The notes under the pieces are model-generated. The model did not search any database. It was not told where the DNA came from and saw only the letters and a list, made by a program, of their open reading frames with translations. A stretch of 64,000 nt of DNA. It comes from an uncultured Sulfitobacter sp. GTDB taxonomy: Bacteria > Pseudomonadota > Alphaproteobacteria > Rhodobacterales > Rhodobacteraceae. The translations under genes and the position numbers were made by a program. The DNA is taken from assembly GCA_947492925.1 (NCBI GenBank), contig CANLOQ010000001.1, positions 1 through 64,000 of the forward strand, read 5' to 3'. Below, one piece after another: positions 1 through 9,215 of this stretch (positions within the stretch are counted from its first letter, which is position 1; each line of letters begins with the position of its first letter).

Positions 1-1
1 C

Positions 2-148
2 AAGCGCCGCTACAAACGACGCAACCGGATTGAGATCATGTTTGGGAGGCTGAAGTACTGGCGGCGGGTTGCAACCAGATACGACAGATGCCCGAAGGTC
101 TTCCTGTCAGCCATCGCTATCGCGGCTCCCGTTATCTACTGGCTATGA
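2..148 (+). mobile_element. IS5-family transposase, C-terminal part (cut by window start)
   Basis: The open frame enters at the left edge and stops at 146-148. It encodes about 48 residues rich in Lys and Arg, including the segments NRIEIMFGRLK and RVATRYDRCPKVF. These match the conserved C-terminal region of DDE transposases of the IS5/IS427 group, where the E of the catalytic triad sits in the IEIMFGRLK segment. The N-terminal part and the left end of the element lie outside the window, so I cannot say whether the copy is intact. A right-hand terminal inverted repeat could not be confirmed without its partner. Confidence 0.8.
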
Positions 149-324
149 GACCTGACCTTACGTTCGCTCACCACGCCTTTTGAACGCCGGAATGGCGGTT
201 TGGAGTGAATTCAGGTAGTGAGGCATTCATCCATTGAAAGACGCACACGAGCGGTCGAAATGGTCGCCGTGCCCCATCTGGCGCTGTTGTATATTGCGCG
301 AGACAGGGCAGTGCGGAAGCGGAC

Positions 325-3096
325 CTAGAAGATGAACAGTGCATCCGAAAGGCTGGCGATGGTTGTGTTTTCGAGGATCAGGCTGCCCCCGCCATCCCAG
401 GCGATCGTCACATCTGCCCCACCGCCGCTTGTCATCACGGATGTTGTTGCATTCTGCCAGTCCTGATCGGACGCGCCCCCATCGGTCACGCCAAACGCGC
501 CAATATCGAGGCGGTCAATTGCGGTGAAATCGGTGATCCGGTCCGCGCCCTGATTGGCTGCGAAGAAAAAGGTATCGACCCCGCCGCCGCCGGACATGAT
601 GTCATTGCCGCCTGCACCGGTGATCATGTCTACGCCGCTGCCGGCAAAGACCTCGTCATTGCCCGCGCCCAGATTAATGTCATCGTTGCCGCTACCGCCA
701 AAAACCTTGTCATTGCCGGTGCCTGCGAAAATATTGTCGTTTCCGCCCTGTGCAAACACCAGATCATTGCCGTTTTGCGCAAAGATCAGATCGTTGCCGG
801 CGCCTGTGTTGATGATGTCGTTGTTCGCCCCCCCATTGGCGATGTCGTTTGCGTCGCCGCCGAACAACCTGTCGGTGCCGGCCCCGCCAAACATGCGGTC
901 AAATCCGGCACCACCGAACATCAAATCATTGCCCGCGCCGCCGAACATCACATCCGCGCCATCGCCGCCATTGACGATGTCATTGCCATCACCGGCAGAC
1001 AGCACATCCGCGCCGCCTTCGCCGCGCAGGTTATCGTTGCCGTCTTCGCCCCGGATGGTGTTGGTGTTGGCGTCACCGGTCAATTCGTCATTCAGGTTCG
1101 ATCCGGTGAGGTTTTCGATGGACGTGTAGCTATCGCCATCCGCCTCGCCTGCGTTAAGACCCGGGGCCGTCAGGGAGGCGATGACGTCTGCAGTCGCGTC
1201 GATATACGTTGCCGTATCGATGCCATTGCCCCCGTCCAGAACATCGCCGCCTAGGCCGCCATTGAGAACATCGTTTCCGTCATCCCCTTCAAGCCGGTCG
1301 TTGTCTGCGCCGCCTTCCAATGTGTCGTCATTACCGCCGCCTGTCAGCGTGTCATCGCCCGCGTTGCCGGTCAGGTGGTTGGCATCCCCATCTCCGGTGA
1401 AATCGTCACGGAACTGAGAGCCCATCAGGCCTTCGATGTTTGTCAGGGTGTCGGTGCCAAATACACCGGTGTTCTGCGCGCCTGTATTGCCCAGATCGAC
1501 GGTGACGATCGGCGCACCACCAGAACTGAAATTCGGCACGAAGTAGTCGACATAGTCAAACCCGGCGCCGCCATCCATGCTGTCATCGCCCCGCCCGCCG
1601 ATGATGGTGTCATTGCCACCCCCGCCATCGACGGTGTCATTCGCGGTGAAATTGCCCGCAGCCGCATCAATCAGGTCCGCCACCGCAGAACCGGTGATGT
1701 CATTGGCAGCACTGGTCCCTGTAATCTCGATCCGGTCGTCGCCCTCCCATGAGAACAGGGAAATGGCGGTCAGGTCCATTGTCGTGCCTGCGTCGTTCAT
1801 TTCGATCTGCAGCAGGTCGGCCGTGCCGTTGTCTCCAAAGAACCTGAGTGAATTGTTCGGTGTGAGAAAAGCATCGGCATCGGTAATGCGCAGCCCCGAC
1901 CCGCCAAGGAGAATATCATTGAGCGTGCCGGTCGCACCCTCCAGATCGGCGATGCGCAAGGGATCGAAACCAGCATAGTCGGTCACACTCAGAATGCCGT
2001 CAGACAAGACAACCTTGGAGTTCTGGAAACCTGCTGCTGCACCGATGAAATTCACAGTGGCGTTTGTGACAATCGTATCACCGGTGTGCGTGCTGAAGCC
2101 GCCAAGGTTCAGCGTATCAAAAATGCTGGACCCGTTCACCTCTAGCTGGATGTCGCTTTCGAAGGTGCCTGTGAAGGTTTGGTTAGACGTCAAATCCAAA
2201 CCAAAACGGTTGATCCCAAAACCGCCATCCGTACTGGTGATGCGGCCATTCCCTGAAAGACCATTGATGCCTTCCTGCCATGTGTCCGCCAGATCAAGAA
2301 CACCCAGCCCGGACACTTCAACGGTGGATGCGTCATTAAGGCGGAAGTCAAAGTTTATTTCCAGCGTGCCGCCTAGAACACGTACAGCTCCTGTGCTTTC
2401 GAAGTCGCCGTCCCGTAAAAAGACTTTGGAATTGATCGCGTTGATCACAATATCCCCGGTGCCCACGATAGTCGCATCCAGTGTGAGATCGCTACCGAAA
2501 GGCGAAAACTCCAACGTTCCGTTGTTCGTGATCGTCGCGCCATTGAAGTTGTTCCCGAAACTGGCGTTTGATCCACCGATGGCCAAGGTGCCTGCGTTGA
2601 TGGTGCCGATGTCAACCGTGTTGGTGCCCGTCAGGAAAAGCCGCCCGTCGCCGAATTTGACGATCTCTCCCGTGCCGCCGACATTACCGCTGATCTCAAG
2701 CGTGGTTAGGGCATTGGCGACGCTGAAGCTCGCATCATTGCTCAGATTCACATCGGCCGCGATTTCGGTTGAAACCAGCGTGCTGGCTGCCGGGGCCGAG
2801 GCATCAAAGATAAAAGCATTGCCGCCCGACACCTGAAGGTTGATGGTGCCGTTGGTGGGCCGATACCATGAGTTTGCATCGCTTTCGAAATTCAGAAAAC
2901 CAACCGTATAGGTTGCCCCCTGAAGATCAATGTCCCGAAATCCCGTGGCCCCGCCGGGGGCAGCCGCGCTGACCAGAAAATTTGCAAATCCGCTTACACT
3001 ATTGGGCACAGCGCCAAAATCCCAGTTGACCGCGTCAACCCAATTGCCACCAGCCGGAGCGATCCAATCACCAATAGCCATCTTTTTAACTTTCAA
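325..3096 (-). CDS. RTX-type calcium-binding secreted protein with N-terminal beta-strand-repeat region
   Basis: This 923-residue protein lacks a Sec signal. Residues 1-450 are Gly/Asn/Thr-rich and resemble autotransporter-associated beta-strand repeats (W..AVNWDFGAVPNS near the start). From about residue 460 it carries many nonapeptide RTX repeats of the GGxGNDxL/I type. These form a calcium-binding beta-roll, with two dense blocks before and after residues 530-680. The C-terminus, ending in hydrophobic residues after a short acidic region, fits an uncleaved type I secretion signal. Such proteins leave the cell through an ABC/MFP/TolC channel, but no such genes are in the window. The role is probably extracellular (adhesion, biofilm or S-layer-like). 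No catalytic domain is visible. It is transcribed alone. Confidence 0.85.
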   Translation of the reverse strand: MKVKKMAIGDWIAPAGGNWVDAVNWDFGAVPNSVSGFANFLVSAAAPGGATGFRDIDLQGATYTVGFLNFESDANSWYRPTNGTINLQVSGGNAFIFDASAPAASTLVSTEIAADVNLSNDASFSVANALTTLEISGNVGGTGEIVKFGDGRLFLTGTNTVDIGTINAGTLAIGGSNASFGNNFNGATITNNGTLEFSPFGSDLTLDATIVGTGDIVINAINSKVFLRDGDFESTGAVRVLGGTLEINFDFRLNDASTVEVSGLGVLDLADTWQEGINGLSGNGRITSTDGGFGINRFGLDLTSNQTFTGTFESDIQLEVNGSSIFDTLNLGGFSTHTGDTIVTNATVNFIGAAAGFQNSKVVLSDGILSVTDYAGFDPLRIADLEGATGTLNDILLGGSGLRITDADAFLTPNNSLRFFGDNGTADLLQIEMNDAGTTMDLTAISLFSWEGDDRIEITGTSAANDITGSAVADLIDAAAGNFTANDTVDGGGGNDTIIGGRGDDSMDGGAGFDYVDYFVPNFSSGGAPIVTVDLGNTGAQNTGVFGTDTLTNIEGLMGSQFRDDFTGDGDANHLTGNAGDDTLTGGGNDDTLEGGADNDRLEGDDGNDVLNGGLGGDVLDGGNGIDTATYIDATADVIASLTAPGLNAGEADGDSYTSIENLTGSNLNDELTGDANTNTIRGEDGNDNLRGEGGADVLSAGDGNDIVNGGDGADVMFGGAGNDLMFGGAGFDRMFGGAGTDRLFGGDANDIANGGANNDIINTGAGNDLIFAQNGNDLVFAQGGNDNIFAGTGNDKVFGGSGNDDINLGAGNDEVFAGSGVDMITGAGGNDIMSGGGGVDTFFFAANQGADRITDFTAIDRLDIGAFGVTDGGASDQDWQNATTSVMTSGGGADVTIAWDGGGSLILENTTIASLSDALFIF

Positions 3097-3764
3097 TTCA
3101 TGTGGCTCTGGAAAAATGTGTCAGGGCCAGTTTCAACAACGTCAGAGGTGGCCTGGAATTTCTTGCGGATCGAGCACACTCAAAACGTGTTCCCTAAGCA
3201 AGATCCCCGCCAAAGATTTTTAACATAACGATACGTTAACAAAAGCCACCTGTTTCTCAAGCAATTTTGGGTGTGTCGCCCTCCGCTGCGCATGCAATTG
3301 CGCCCGAATAATTGTGTTATTCAACTATGAGTAAGCGGCAGCGCCCGAACGATCAATTTGAGATGGATGCATTAAAGGGGTCCACGCCCCTGACCACGTC
3401 ACCCCCGCGATTTTCACAACCACTGCTTAGAATCACAGCCCTGACCGCCCCCCACAGGTGGGGCCGCCACATGACACAAAGCGGCCTGCGGCGAGCGCAC
3501 CGCGTTGTTCGGGCGTCATATCATGCCTGTGCCGCGCAGATCACCGATGCGGGTTCCATCCCGCACAGACCTACACTCAGACGCTCTTGCCATGCTTTGC
3601 TTCAGGATTGCATCGGACTCAACGTCCTATCCGTCCCGCAATCTGCGCCCTATGTGCATGCGGGCAAATTTGGCCGGGTTGCGAAGCGTGACGATCTCCT
3701 GTCAGATCAACGGTGGGACCAACCTGTGCGGCTCAGCCCGCAATAGCAAAGAAACATCGATCCG
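3097..3764. other. gene-poor gap between RTX gene and nagA
   Basis: About 670 bases separate the divergent RTX gene and nagA. The part next to the RTX gene is AT-rich, with T/A runs near 3215-3245 around a small AACG-ATA-CGTT dyad, and is the likely place for its promoter. The rest is GC-rich. Short overlapping open frames at 3312-3930 have no recognisable protein features, no good ribosome binding site and unconvincing composition, so I do not call them genes. Confidence 0.6.
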
Positions 3765-4916
3765 ATGCGCACATCTGACAAAGCCTATATCGGGGCCCGT
3801 ATTCACGATGGCCAGACCCTGCACGACGACCATGCGCTTGTGGTGGCGCGGGATGGCGCGCTTCGTGTGCTGCCCCGTGCGGCCCTGCCCCAAGAGTGTC
3901 CCACACACCGCTTGCCCGGTGGGATCATAGCGCCCGGTTTTGTTGATCTGCAGGTGAACGGCGGCGGCGGTGTAATGTTCAATGATGATCCGTCTGTCGC
4001 GACACTGCGCACCATCGCGCGCGCCCATGCGGTGACGGGCACGTGCGCATTTCTGCCAACCCTGATCACCGCCTCCCCGGCCCACACCCGCGCAGCCATT
4101 GAGGCTGTTGAGGCCGCGGTTACGCAAAAGGTGGACGGGATCATCGGCATTCACCTTGAGGGGCCGCATCTGTCTGTGGCGCGCAAGGGGGCGCATGATG
4201 CTTCATTGATCCGCCCGATGGAAGATGAGGACATGGCGTTACTGCTGAAGACGGCAGACAGGCTGCCCAACGTCATGGTGACGGTCGCGCCGGAAAATAC
4301 GACCAATGCCCAGATCAAGATGCTAGCCGGGGCCGGCATCACCGTATCGCTTGGCCACACGGATGCGGATTACGAGACCTGCATGCGCGCTTTTGATGCC
4401 GGGGCGTCTTGTGTGACGCATCTGTTCAACGCCATGAGCCAGATGGGCAGCCGCACGCCCGGTCTGGTGGGGGCGGCGCTGGCCCGTGATGATGTGCACG
4501 CCGGATTGATCGCCGATGGCATCCATGTGCATCCCGCCGCAATCCGTGTGGCACTGGGCGCACATCATGCAGCAGAGCGCATATTTCTGGTCACTGATGC
4601 GATGGCCACCACCGGATCGGGGATCGACCGGTTTACCCTCAACGGCAGGACCGTTTTGCGCAAGGATCACCGGCTGACACTGGCCGATGGCACGCTGGCC
4701 GGCGCCGATCTGGAGATGCCGCGCGCCCTTTCGGTGATGGTGAATGATGCGGGCGACACGCCGTTGCGCGCCTTGCGCCGGACAAGTGCTGCGCCCGCAG
4801 CACTCCTGCGCGAAACCGGACAATTGGGGCAGATCGCAGGGACGCTGCAGTCTTGTGTGTATCTGGACGAGAGTTGGGTGATGCACAACTGGGACAGCCT
4901 GCAGACATTTGAGTAG
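3765..4916 (+). CDS. nagA: N-acetylglucosamine-6-phosphate deacetylase
   Basis: This 383-residue amidohydrolase removes acetate from GlcNAc-6-phosphate in the cytosol, feeding amino-sugar and peptidoglycan recycling. The metal and substrate motifs of the family are visible in order: HLEGPH near residue 130 (Glu ligand), GHTDA near 197 (His ligand), THLFNAM near 218, and the catalytic Asp in VTDAMA near 278. The length matches the family. It stands alone on the plus strand, ending close to a convergent transporter operon. Neither nagB nor a GlcNAc PTS or kinase is nearby, so the partner genes must lie elsewhere. Confidence 0.95.
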   Translation: MRTSDKAYIGARIHDGQTLHDDHALVVARDGALRVLPRAALPQECPTHRLPGGIIAPGFVDLQVNGGGGVMFNDDPSVATLRTIARAHAVTGTCAFLPTLITASPAHTRAAIEAVEAAVTQKVDGIIGIHLEGPHLSVARKGAHDASLIRPMEDEDMALLLKTADRLPNVMVTVAPENTTNAQIKMLAGAGITVSLGHTDADYETCMRAFDAGASCVTHLFNAMSQMGSRTPGLVGAALARDDVHAGLIADGIHVHPAAIRVALGAHHAAERIFLVTDAMATTGSGIDRFTLNGRTVLRKDHRLTLADGTLAGADLEMPRALSVMVNDAGDTPLRALRRTSAAPAALLRETGQLGQIAGTLQSCVYLDESWVMHNWDSLQTFE

Positions 4917-4981
4917 CAACAGCGCTGGCCACGGCGGGGGAATACACGCCGTCAGGTCGCTGTGTGGATGGGTGACAGGCG

Positions 4982-5836
4982 TCAGCTTTTGCGGCTTTGA
5001 AACAGCAAGGACATCAGCCCCAGCGCGGCGGAGGCGATGATCAGCAGGAGCGACACGGCATTGAGCACTGGGGTGGAGCCTTGTTTGAGTTTGTCGAACA
5101 TCGTGATGGTGAGCGGCGCGTCCGAGCCCACCAGCATCAGCGTGGTGTTGAAATTCTCGAAACTCATCAGAACGGACACCACGGCGGAGGCGACGATTGC
5201 GGGCAAGAGGAACGGCAGCGTGATCTGGCGCACGGCACCCCATTTTGAGGCGCCAAGGTTGAGGGCCGCTTCTTCAAGGCTGGGATCGAACTTTTGCAGA
5301 CGGGCCGAGATGACCAGCGTGGCAAAGGTGGTGATAAAGGAAAACTGCCCGAGGATGACGAGGATCAGACCGGGGCGCAGGCCATCGAACCACAGGCCCG
5401 TGGCGTCCTCCAGCGTGTTGGCGACGGAGGATGAGAAGACAAGGATCGAAATCCCGAGGATCACACCGGGGATGATCAGCGGCAAAAGCATCAGGATATA
5501 AAGCAACGCCTTGCCGCGAAAGCTGTGACGCACAAACAGAAAGGCGTTGCAGGTGCCCACCGTGACCGCGAGGGCCGAGACCCAGAAGGCGACAAATGCC
5601 GAGGTGCCGATGGAGCGCATGATCGCGCGTTCGTTGAAGACGCCGATAAATGGGGCCTCGGACCCGAAGAACCACGCCAGCGTGAACCCTTCCCACGGCA
5701 GGGACGGAAAGACCGAGTTGTTGAAGGCGAAGACGCAGACCACTGTGAGCGGTAGCGCGAGGTAAATGAAAAACGCCGTGACATAGGCACGGTAGCACCA
5801 TTTGGCGAAGCTGCGCTGCGGGATGGAGGGGATCAT
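4982..5836 (-). CDS. ABC transporter permease, spermidine/putrescine type (PotC-like)
   Basis: This is an inner-membrane permease of 284 residues with about six transmembrane segments. The cytoplasmic EAA loop (EEAALNLGA, near residues 188-210) contacts the ATPase. The sequence class is that of PotC/YdcV-type permeases for polyamines and other small cations or amino compounds. Its start overlaps the end of the second permease gene by four bases, showing translational coupling. It is the last gene of the four-gene operon at 4982-8925. The substrate cannot be told from sequence. Confidence 0.9.
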   Translation of the reverse strand: MIPSIPQRSFAKWCYRAYVTAFFIYLALPLTVVCVFAFNNSVFPSLPWEGFTLAWFFGSEAPFIGVFNERAIMRSIGTSAFVAFWVSALAVTVGTCNAFLFVRHSFRGKALLYILMLLPLIIPGVILGISILVFSSSVANTLEDATGLWFDGLRPGLILVILGQFSFITTFATLVISARLQKFDPSLEEAALNLGASKWGAVRQITLPFLLPAIVASAVVSVLMSFENFNTTLMLVGSDAPLTITMFDKLKQGSTPVLNAVSLLLIIASAALGLMSLLFQSRKS

Positions 5837-6696
5837 GCGCGCCCCATCGTTTCGGCCAGTGAACGGCGGGTGAGTTTGAGGCCCGCAAAGACCACAAGCG
5901 ACGAAAGCGCCAGCAGCAGGAAGCCGAAGGCAGAGCCAAGCTCCCAGTTAAACCGCGTGATGAACTGCGTGTAGATCATGCCGGTGAACCACAGACTGTC
6001 CTTGCCGCCCAACAGGATCGGGGTGAGGTAGTTGCCCAATGACAGCATGAATACCACGATGCAGCCCGACACGATACCGGGTATGGCGTGGGGGATCACG
6101 ATTTCGCGCATGATCGAGGTGGACGTGCCGCCAAGGTCATAGCCTGCTTCGATCAGGCTATCGTCAAGGCTGTCCAGCGTTGTGACCAGCGGGACAACCA
6201 TGAAAAGGATGGAGGTGTAGACGAGGCCGACCATGATCGCGGCGTCGTTGTAGAGCATTTCCACAGGGCCGGAGACAAGGCCGAGGGATTGCAGCAGGTT
6301 CGAGAAGATGCCCGTTTCGCGCAGCAGGATCATCCAGCCGAAAGTGCGCACCAGTTCTGACACCCAGAAGGGGATCATGCACATCAGAAAAAGCGTGGTC
6401 TTCGTGCGGCCGCGGGTAAGTTTCGCGATGTAATAGGCGATGGGAAAGCCGAGGATCAGCGTCAGCGCAGTGGCAAGGATCGACATGATCGCGGTGCGCG
6501 CGAAGGTGCGCCAATAAAGCGGTTCGGTGAAGAAGGCGGCGTAATTGTCGAACCCGTATTCGTATGCGCGGGGGCCGATTTTCTCGCTGATGGACACGAT
6601 GAAGAGGCCGATGTGCGGCAGAATGATCAGCACCACCAGCCACAACAGGATGGGCGCGAGCAGCAGGTAGAAGCCAAGGCGCGAGGTGTCGGTCAT
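5833..6696 (-). CDS. ABC transporter permease, spermidine/putrescine type (PotB-like)
   Basis: This 287-residue membrane protein has about six transmembrane helices and the EAA loop motif (EAGYDLGGT) near residue 182. It belongs to the PotB/YdcU group and should pair with the neighbouring PotC-like permease to form the channel. It overlaps both neighbours by four bases (start inside the end of the ATPase gene, end over the start of the next permease), so the three membrane and ATPase subunits are translationally coupled. Confidence 0.9.
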   Translation of the reverse strand: MTDTSRLGFYLLLAPILLWLVVLIILPHIGLFIVSISEKIGPRAYEYGFDNYAAFFTEPLYWRTFARTAIMSILATALTLILGFPIAYYIAKLTRGRTKTTLFLMCMIPFWVSELVRTFGWMILLRETGIFSNLLQSLGLVSGPVEMLYNDAAIMVGLVYTSILFMVVPLVTTLDSLDDSLIEAGYDLGGTSTSIMREIVIPHAIPGIVSGCIVVFMLSLGNYLTPILLGGKDSLWFTGMIYTQFITRFNWELGSAFGFLLLALSSLVVFAGLKLTRRSLAETMGRA

Positions 6697-7796
6697 GCCG
6701 CCCCCGCCGGATAGACGCGCGCCTTGACAGGATGCCAGCGGGTCTGGACGGTGTCGCCCCTTTGAAGCGCGGCATGGTCGCCGGTTTGCGGCAGCGCCAC
6801 TTTGATCAGCGTGCCGGAGGGGTCGCGCACGGTCACTGTGCTGTTGGCACCGTTGAAAAGCACCGTTTCGACCGTGCCTTGGGTGGTGTTCATGTCAGGG
6901 TGCGCGGCGGTGTCCGATGTGACCAGTTCAATCGCTTCGGGTCTGAGGAAGATATCCGCCTGATCACCAGCAGACAGCCCTGCCCCATGCGCTTGCACTT
7001 TCATCTGCGCGCCGTCCTTTGTGGTAAGCGTGAGGGCGGTGCCACTGGCATCAGTGACCCGTGCAGTGATCCGGTTTGCATCGCCCACAAACCCCGCAAC
7101 AAAGGCCGTGTCGGGGGCATGATAAACGGCGTGCGGCGTGCCGATCTGTTCGAATTTGCCGTGGTTCATCACGGCGATATTGTCGCTCATCACCAAGGCT
7201 TCGGACTGGTCGTGGGTGATGTAGACGAAGGTGGTGTTGAACTCGGCCTGCAGCGATTTCAGCTCGACCTTCATGTGTTCGCGCAGCTTCAGGTCAAGCG
7301 CGCCAAGGGGTTCGTCCAGCAGCAAAACATCAGGTTCCAGCACCATGCAGCGCGCAATCGCGACGCGCTGTTTCTGGCCACCTGACAGCTGATCAACGCG
7401 GCGTTCGGTGACGCCGGGCAGGCCAACACGGGCCAGCACCTCCTCCACGCGCGTCTTGATGTCGGATTTGTTCACACCGCGCTGGCGCAGACCGAAGCCC
7501 ACATTGTCACCGATGTTCATGGTGGGAAAAAGTGCGAGGTGCTGGAACACCATCGACACGGGCCGCTTGTTGGGCGGCACGCCGATCATGGAGCGGCCCT
7601 TGATCCGCAAATCACCCGAGGTGGGCTGTTGAAAACCCGCAATCATGCGCAAAAGCGTTGTCTTGCCACAGCCTGAGGGCCCAAGGATTGAGAAGAACGA
7701 GCCCTGCGGGACGTCAAAGCTGACGTGATCGACGGCGCGGAACCGGTCGAAATCCTTGACCAGATCGCGGCATTCAAGATCGGGGTGGTCTGTCAC
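6693..7796 (-). CDS. ABC transporter ATP-binding protein (PotA-like)
   Basis: This 367-residue ATPase powers the polyamine-type importer. It shows Walker A (GPSGCGKTT, about residues 39-47), the LSGGQ signature near 140, Walker B followed by DEPLGALD, and the switch His in ITHDQSEAL. The C-terminal 110 residues form a TOBE-type regulatory domain as in PotA. A stem-loop at 7816-7844 lies between the binding-protein gene upstream and this gene, so it probably receives less transcript than the binding protein. Confidence 0.92.
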   Translation of the reverse strand: MTDHPDLECRDLVKDFDRFRAVDHVSFDVPQGSFFSILGPSGCGKTTLLRMIAGFQQPTSGDLRIKGRSMIGVPPNKRPVSMVFQHLALFPTMNIGDNVGFGLRQRGVNKSDIKTRVEEVLARVGLPGVTERRVDQLSGGQKQRVAIARCMVLEPDVLLLDEPLGALDLKLREHMKVELKSLQAEFNTTFVYITHDQSEALVMSDNIAVMNHGKFEQIGTPHAVYHAPDTAFVAGFVGDANRITARVTDASGTALTLTTKDGAQMKVQAHGAGLSAGDQADIFLRPEAIELVTSDTAAHPDMNTTQGTVETVLFNGANSTVTVRDPSGTLIKVALPQTGDHAALQRGDTVQTRWHPVKARVYPAGAA

Positions 7797-7815
7797 GGTG
7801 CAGCACTTTCAGACG

Positions 7816-7844
7816 GTAAAAAGGGCACCGCGCGGGTGCCCTTT
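7816..7844 (-). terminator. intercistronic stem-loop after ABC binding-protein gene
   Basis: Ten-base arms AAAGGGCACC and GGTGCCCTTT (7820-7829 and 7835-7844) enclose a five-base loop. On the minus strand the stem is followed by a run of T. It sits just behind the binding-protein stop and ahead of the ATPase gene. It is likely a partial terminator or mRNA 3' stabiliser that raises binding protein over transporter subunits. Confidence 0.75.
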
Positions 7845-7863
7845 GAAGGTGGTTCAGACGGGC

Positions 7864-8925
7864 TTATTGTGCCGCGTTGATGCGGTCGAGCGTGGCCCCT
7901 TCGAGCGCTTCCAGACCGGCAGGCACCGGCGGATACCACTTGATGTTGTCAATCGCTGCCTGATCAAAGCTGCCCTGGTAGCGCGCTTTCAGATCCGCAC
8001 TGACGCCTGCGTCACCGTCCACGGCGGCGGTGAAATTCCCGGCTGTGTTGGTGATCATTGCGGCAATTTCGGGCTGCATGACAAAGTTGATCCAGTCGTA
8101 TGCGGCATCATCCGCGCGCCCACGGGCGGGCAGAACAAACGTGTCGATCCAGCCCAGCGCGCCGGACTTTGGCGCGACAAAGGTGATGTCGGGATTGTCC
8201 GCGTTCAACTGCCAGCCGCCGGTGTCCCACGCCATCGACGCGACAACCTCGCCGGAGCGCAGCAGGTTCTTGATCTCGTCCCCGCCGCCCCAGTAGGTTT
8301 TCACATTGGCCTTGCATTCGGTGAGCTTCGCTTCGACCTGATCGAGAATGCCCTGATAGGCGTCCGTGTCGCTGTAGGCTGCGAAGGGATCAAGGCCCAT
8401 AGAATAGGCGAACCCGATCAGTGTCGGGCGCTTGAGGCGATAAGACACCTTGCCCGCCACCGCGTCGCTGCACAGGTCTGTGTAGTCCTGCACACCGCCT
8501 GCCATTGCCGTATTCACCACCAGACCGGAGGTGCCCCAGACGTGCGGCAGGCCGTACACCTCGCCCTCAAAGGTGGTGTTGCCTGCCGTTGCGGACAGCA
8601 TGGAGGGGATGAACAGATCGGCGTTCACCTTTGACATGTCGATGGGTTTGTAGATGCCGAATTCTTCCTGCGCGCTGGTGATGCGGTCCTGGCTGGGCTG
8701 GGCCAGATCAAAGCCGCCGCCGTTGGTGGCGCGCAGTTTGGCGATCATTTCTTCATTGTTGGATGTGGTCACCTCAACGGTGTGGCCGGTCTGTTCCTCG
8801 AATTTGGCAATCACCTCTTCGGGGGCATAGCCGCCCCACGTGAGCAGGCGCAGCGTGTCGGCCTGCGCAAAGGAAGCGCTGAGCAGCGTGGCGATAGTGA
8901 CGGTAGACAGGTATTTGGAATTCAT
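7864..8925 (-). CDS. periplasmic substrate-binding protein of polyamine-type ABC transporter
   Basis: The protein has 353 residues from the ATG at 8923-8925, preceded by a strong GGGGGAA ribosome binding site; a longer frame upstream has no such site. The N-terminus (MNSKYLSTVTIATLLSASFAQA) is a Sec signal peptide cleaved after AQA. The mature part begins DTLRLLTWGGYAPEEVI, typical of PotD/PotF-like proteins that bind spermidine, putrescine or related amines. It is the first gene of the operon and delivers the substrate to the permease pair encoded behind it. Confidence 0.9.
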   Translation of the reverse strand: MNSKYLSTVTIATLLSASFAQADTLRLLTWGGYAPEEVIAKFEEQTGHTVEVTTSNNEEMIAKLRATNGGGFDLAQPSQDRITSAQEEFGIYKPIDMSKVNADLFIPSMLSATAGNTTFEGEVYGLPHVWGTSGLVVNTAMAGGVQDYTDLCSDAVAGKVSYRLKRPTLIGFAYSMGLDPFAAYSDTDAYQGILDQVEAKLTECKANVKTYWGGGDEIKNLLRSGEVVASMAWDTGGWQLNADNPDITFVAPKSGALGWIDTFVLPARGRADDAAYDWINFVMQPEIAAMITNTAGNFTAAVDGDAGVSADLKARYQGSFDQAAIDNIKWYPPVPAGLEALEGATLDRINAAQ

Positions 8926-9215
8926 GGATTTTCCCCCAGTGGATAAAATGCAGGTCATGTCAGAACACGATTTTGTAACAGTATTAAGTCAAACTCCTGA
9001 GGATGTGTCCACGTCAAAAGCGGGGGATCCGGCGGTGGCGTTGGAGGGCGGATGAAATGGCCTCAGCAGTTCGTGCAGATTGCGTGCATGGGTGCCGCAG
9101 TCGACCTCACCAACGCATGATCATTACAAAGCCTTATACGATAATTTTGACTATCAATTTTTGAAATTCGAAAACCAGTGATAGCTTGCCCGAAACTTGA
9201 GGACTTGGGGCGCGT
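8926..9215. promoter_or_regulatory. divergent promoter region between two uptake clusters
   Basis: About 290 bases separate the minus-strand ABC operon from the plus-strand BtpA-like/phosphoribosyltransferase operon. The half nearer the plus-strand gene (about 9115-9180) is AT-rich, with a TTTTTGAAATTCGAAAA near-palindrome around 9157-9175, a plausible promoter or operator. No confident -35/-10 pair was assigned. Confidence 0.4.

Noticed and set aside
3312-3930. Several overlapping open frames upstream of nagA
   Set aside because: No ribosome binding site, no protein family features, and three overlapping frames of equal weight.
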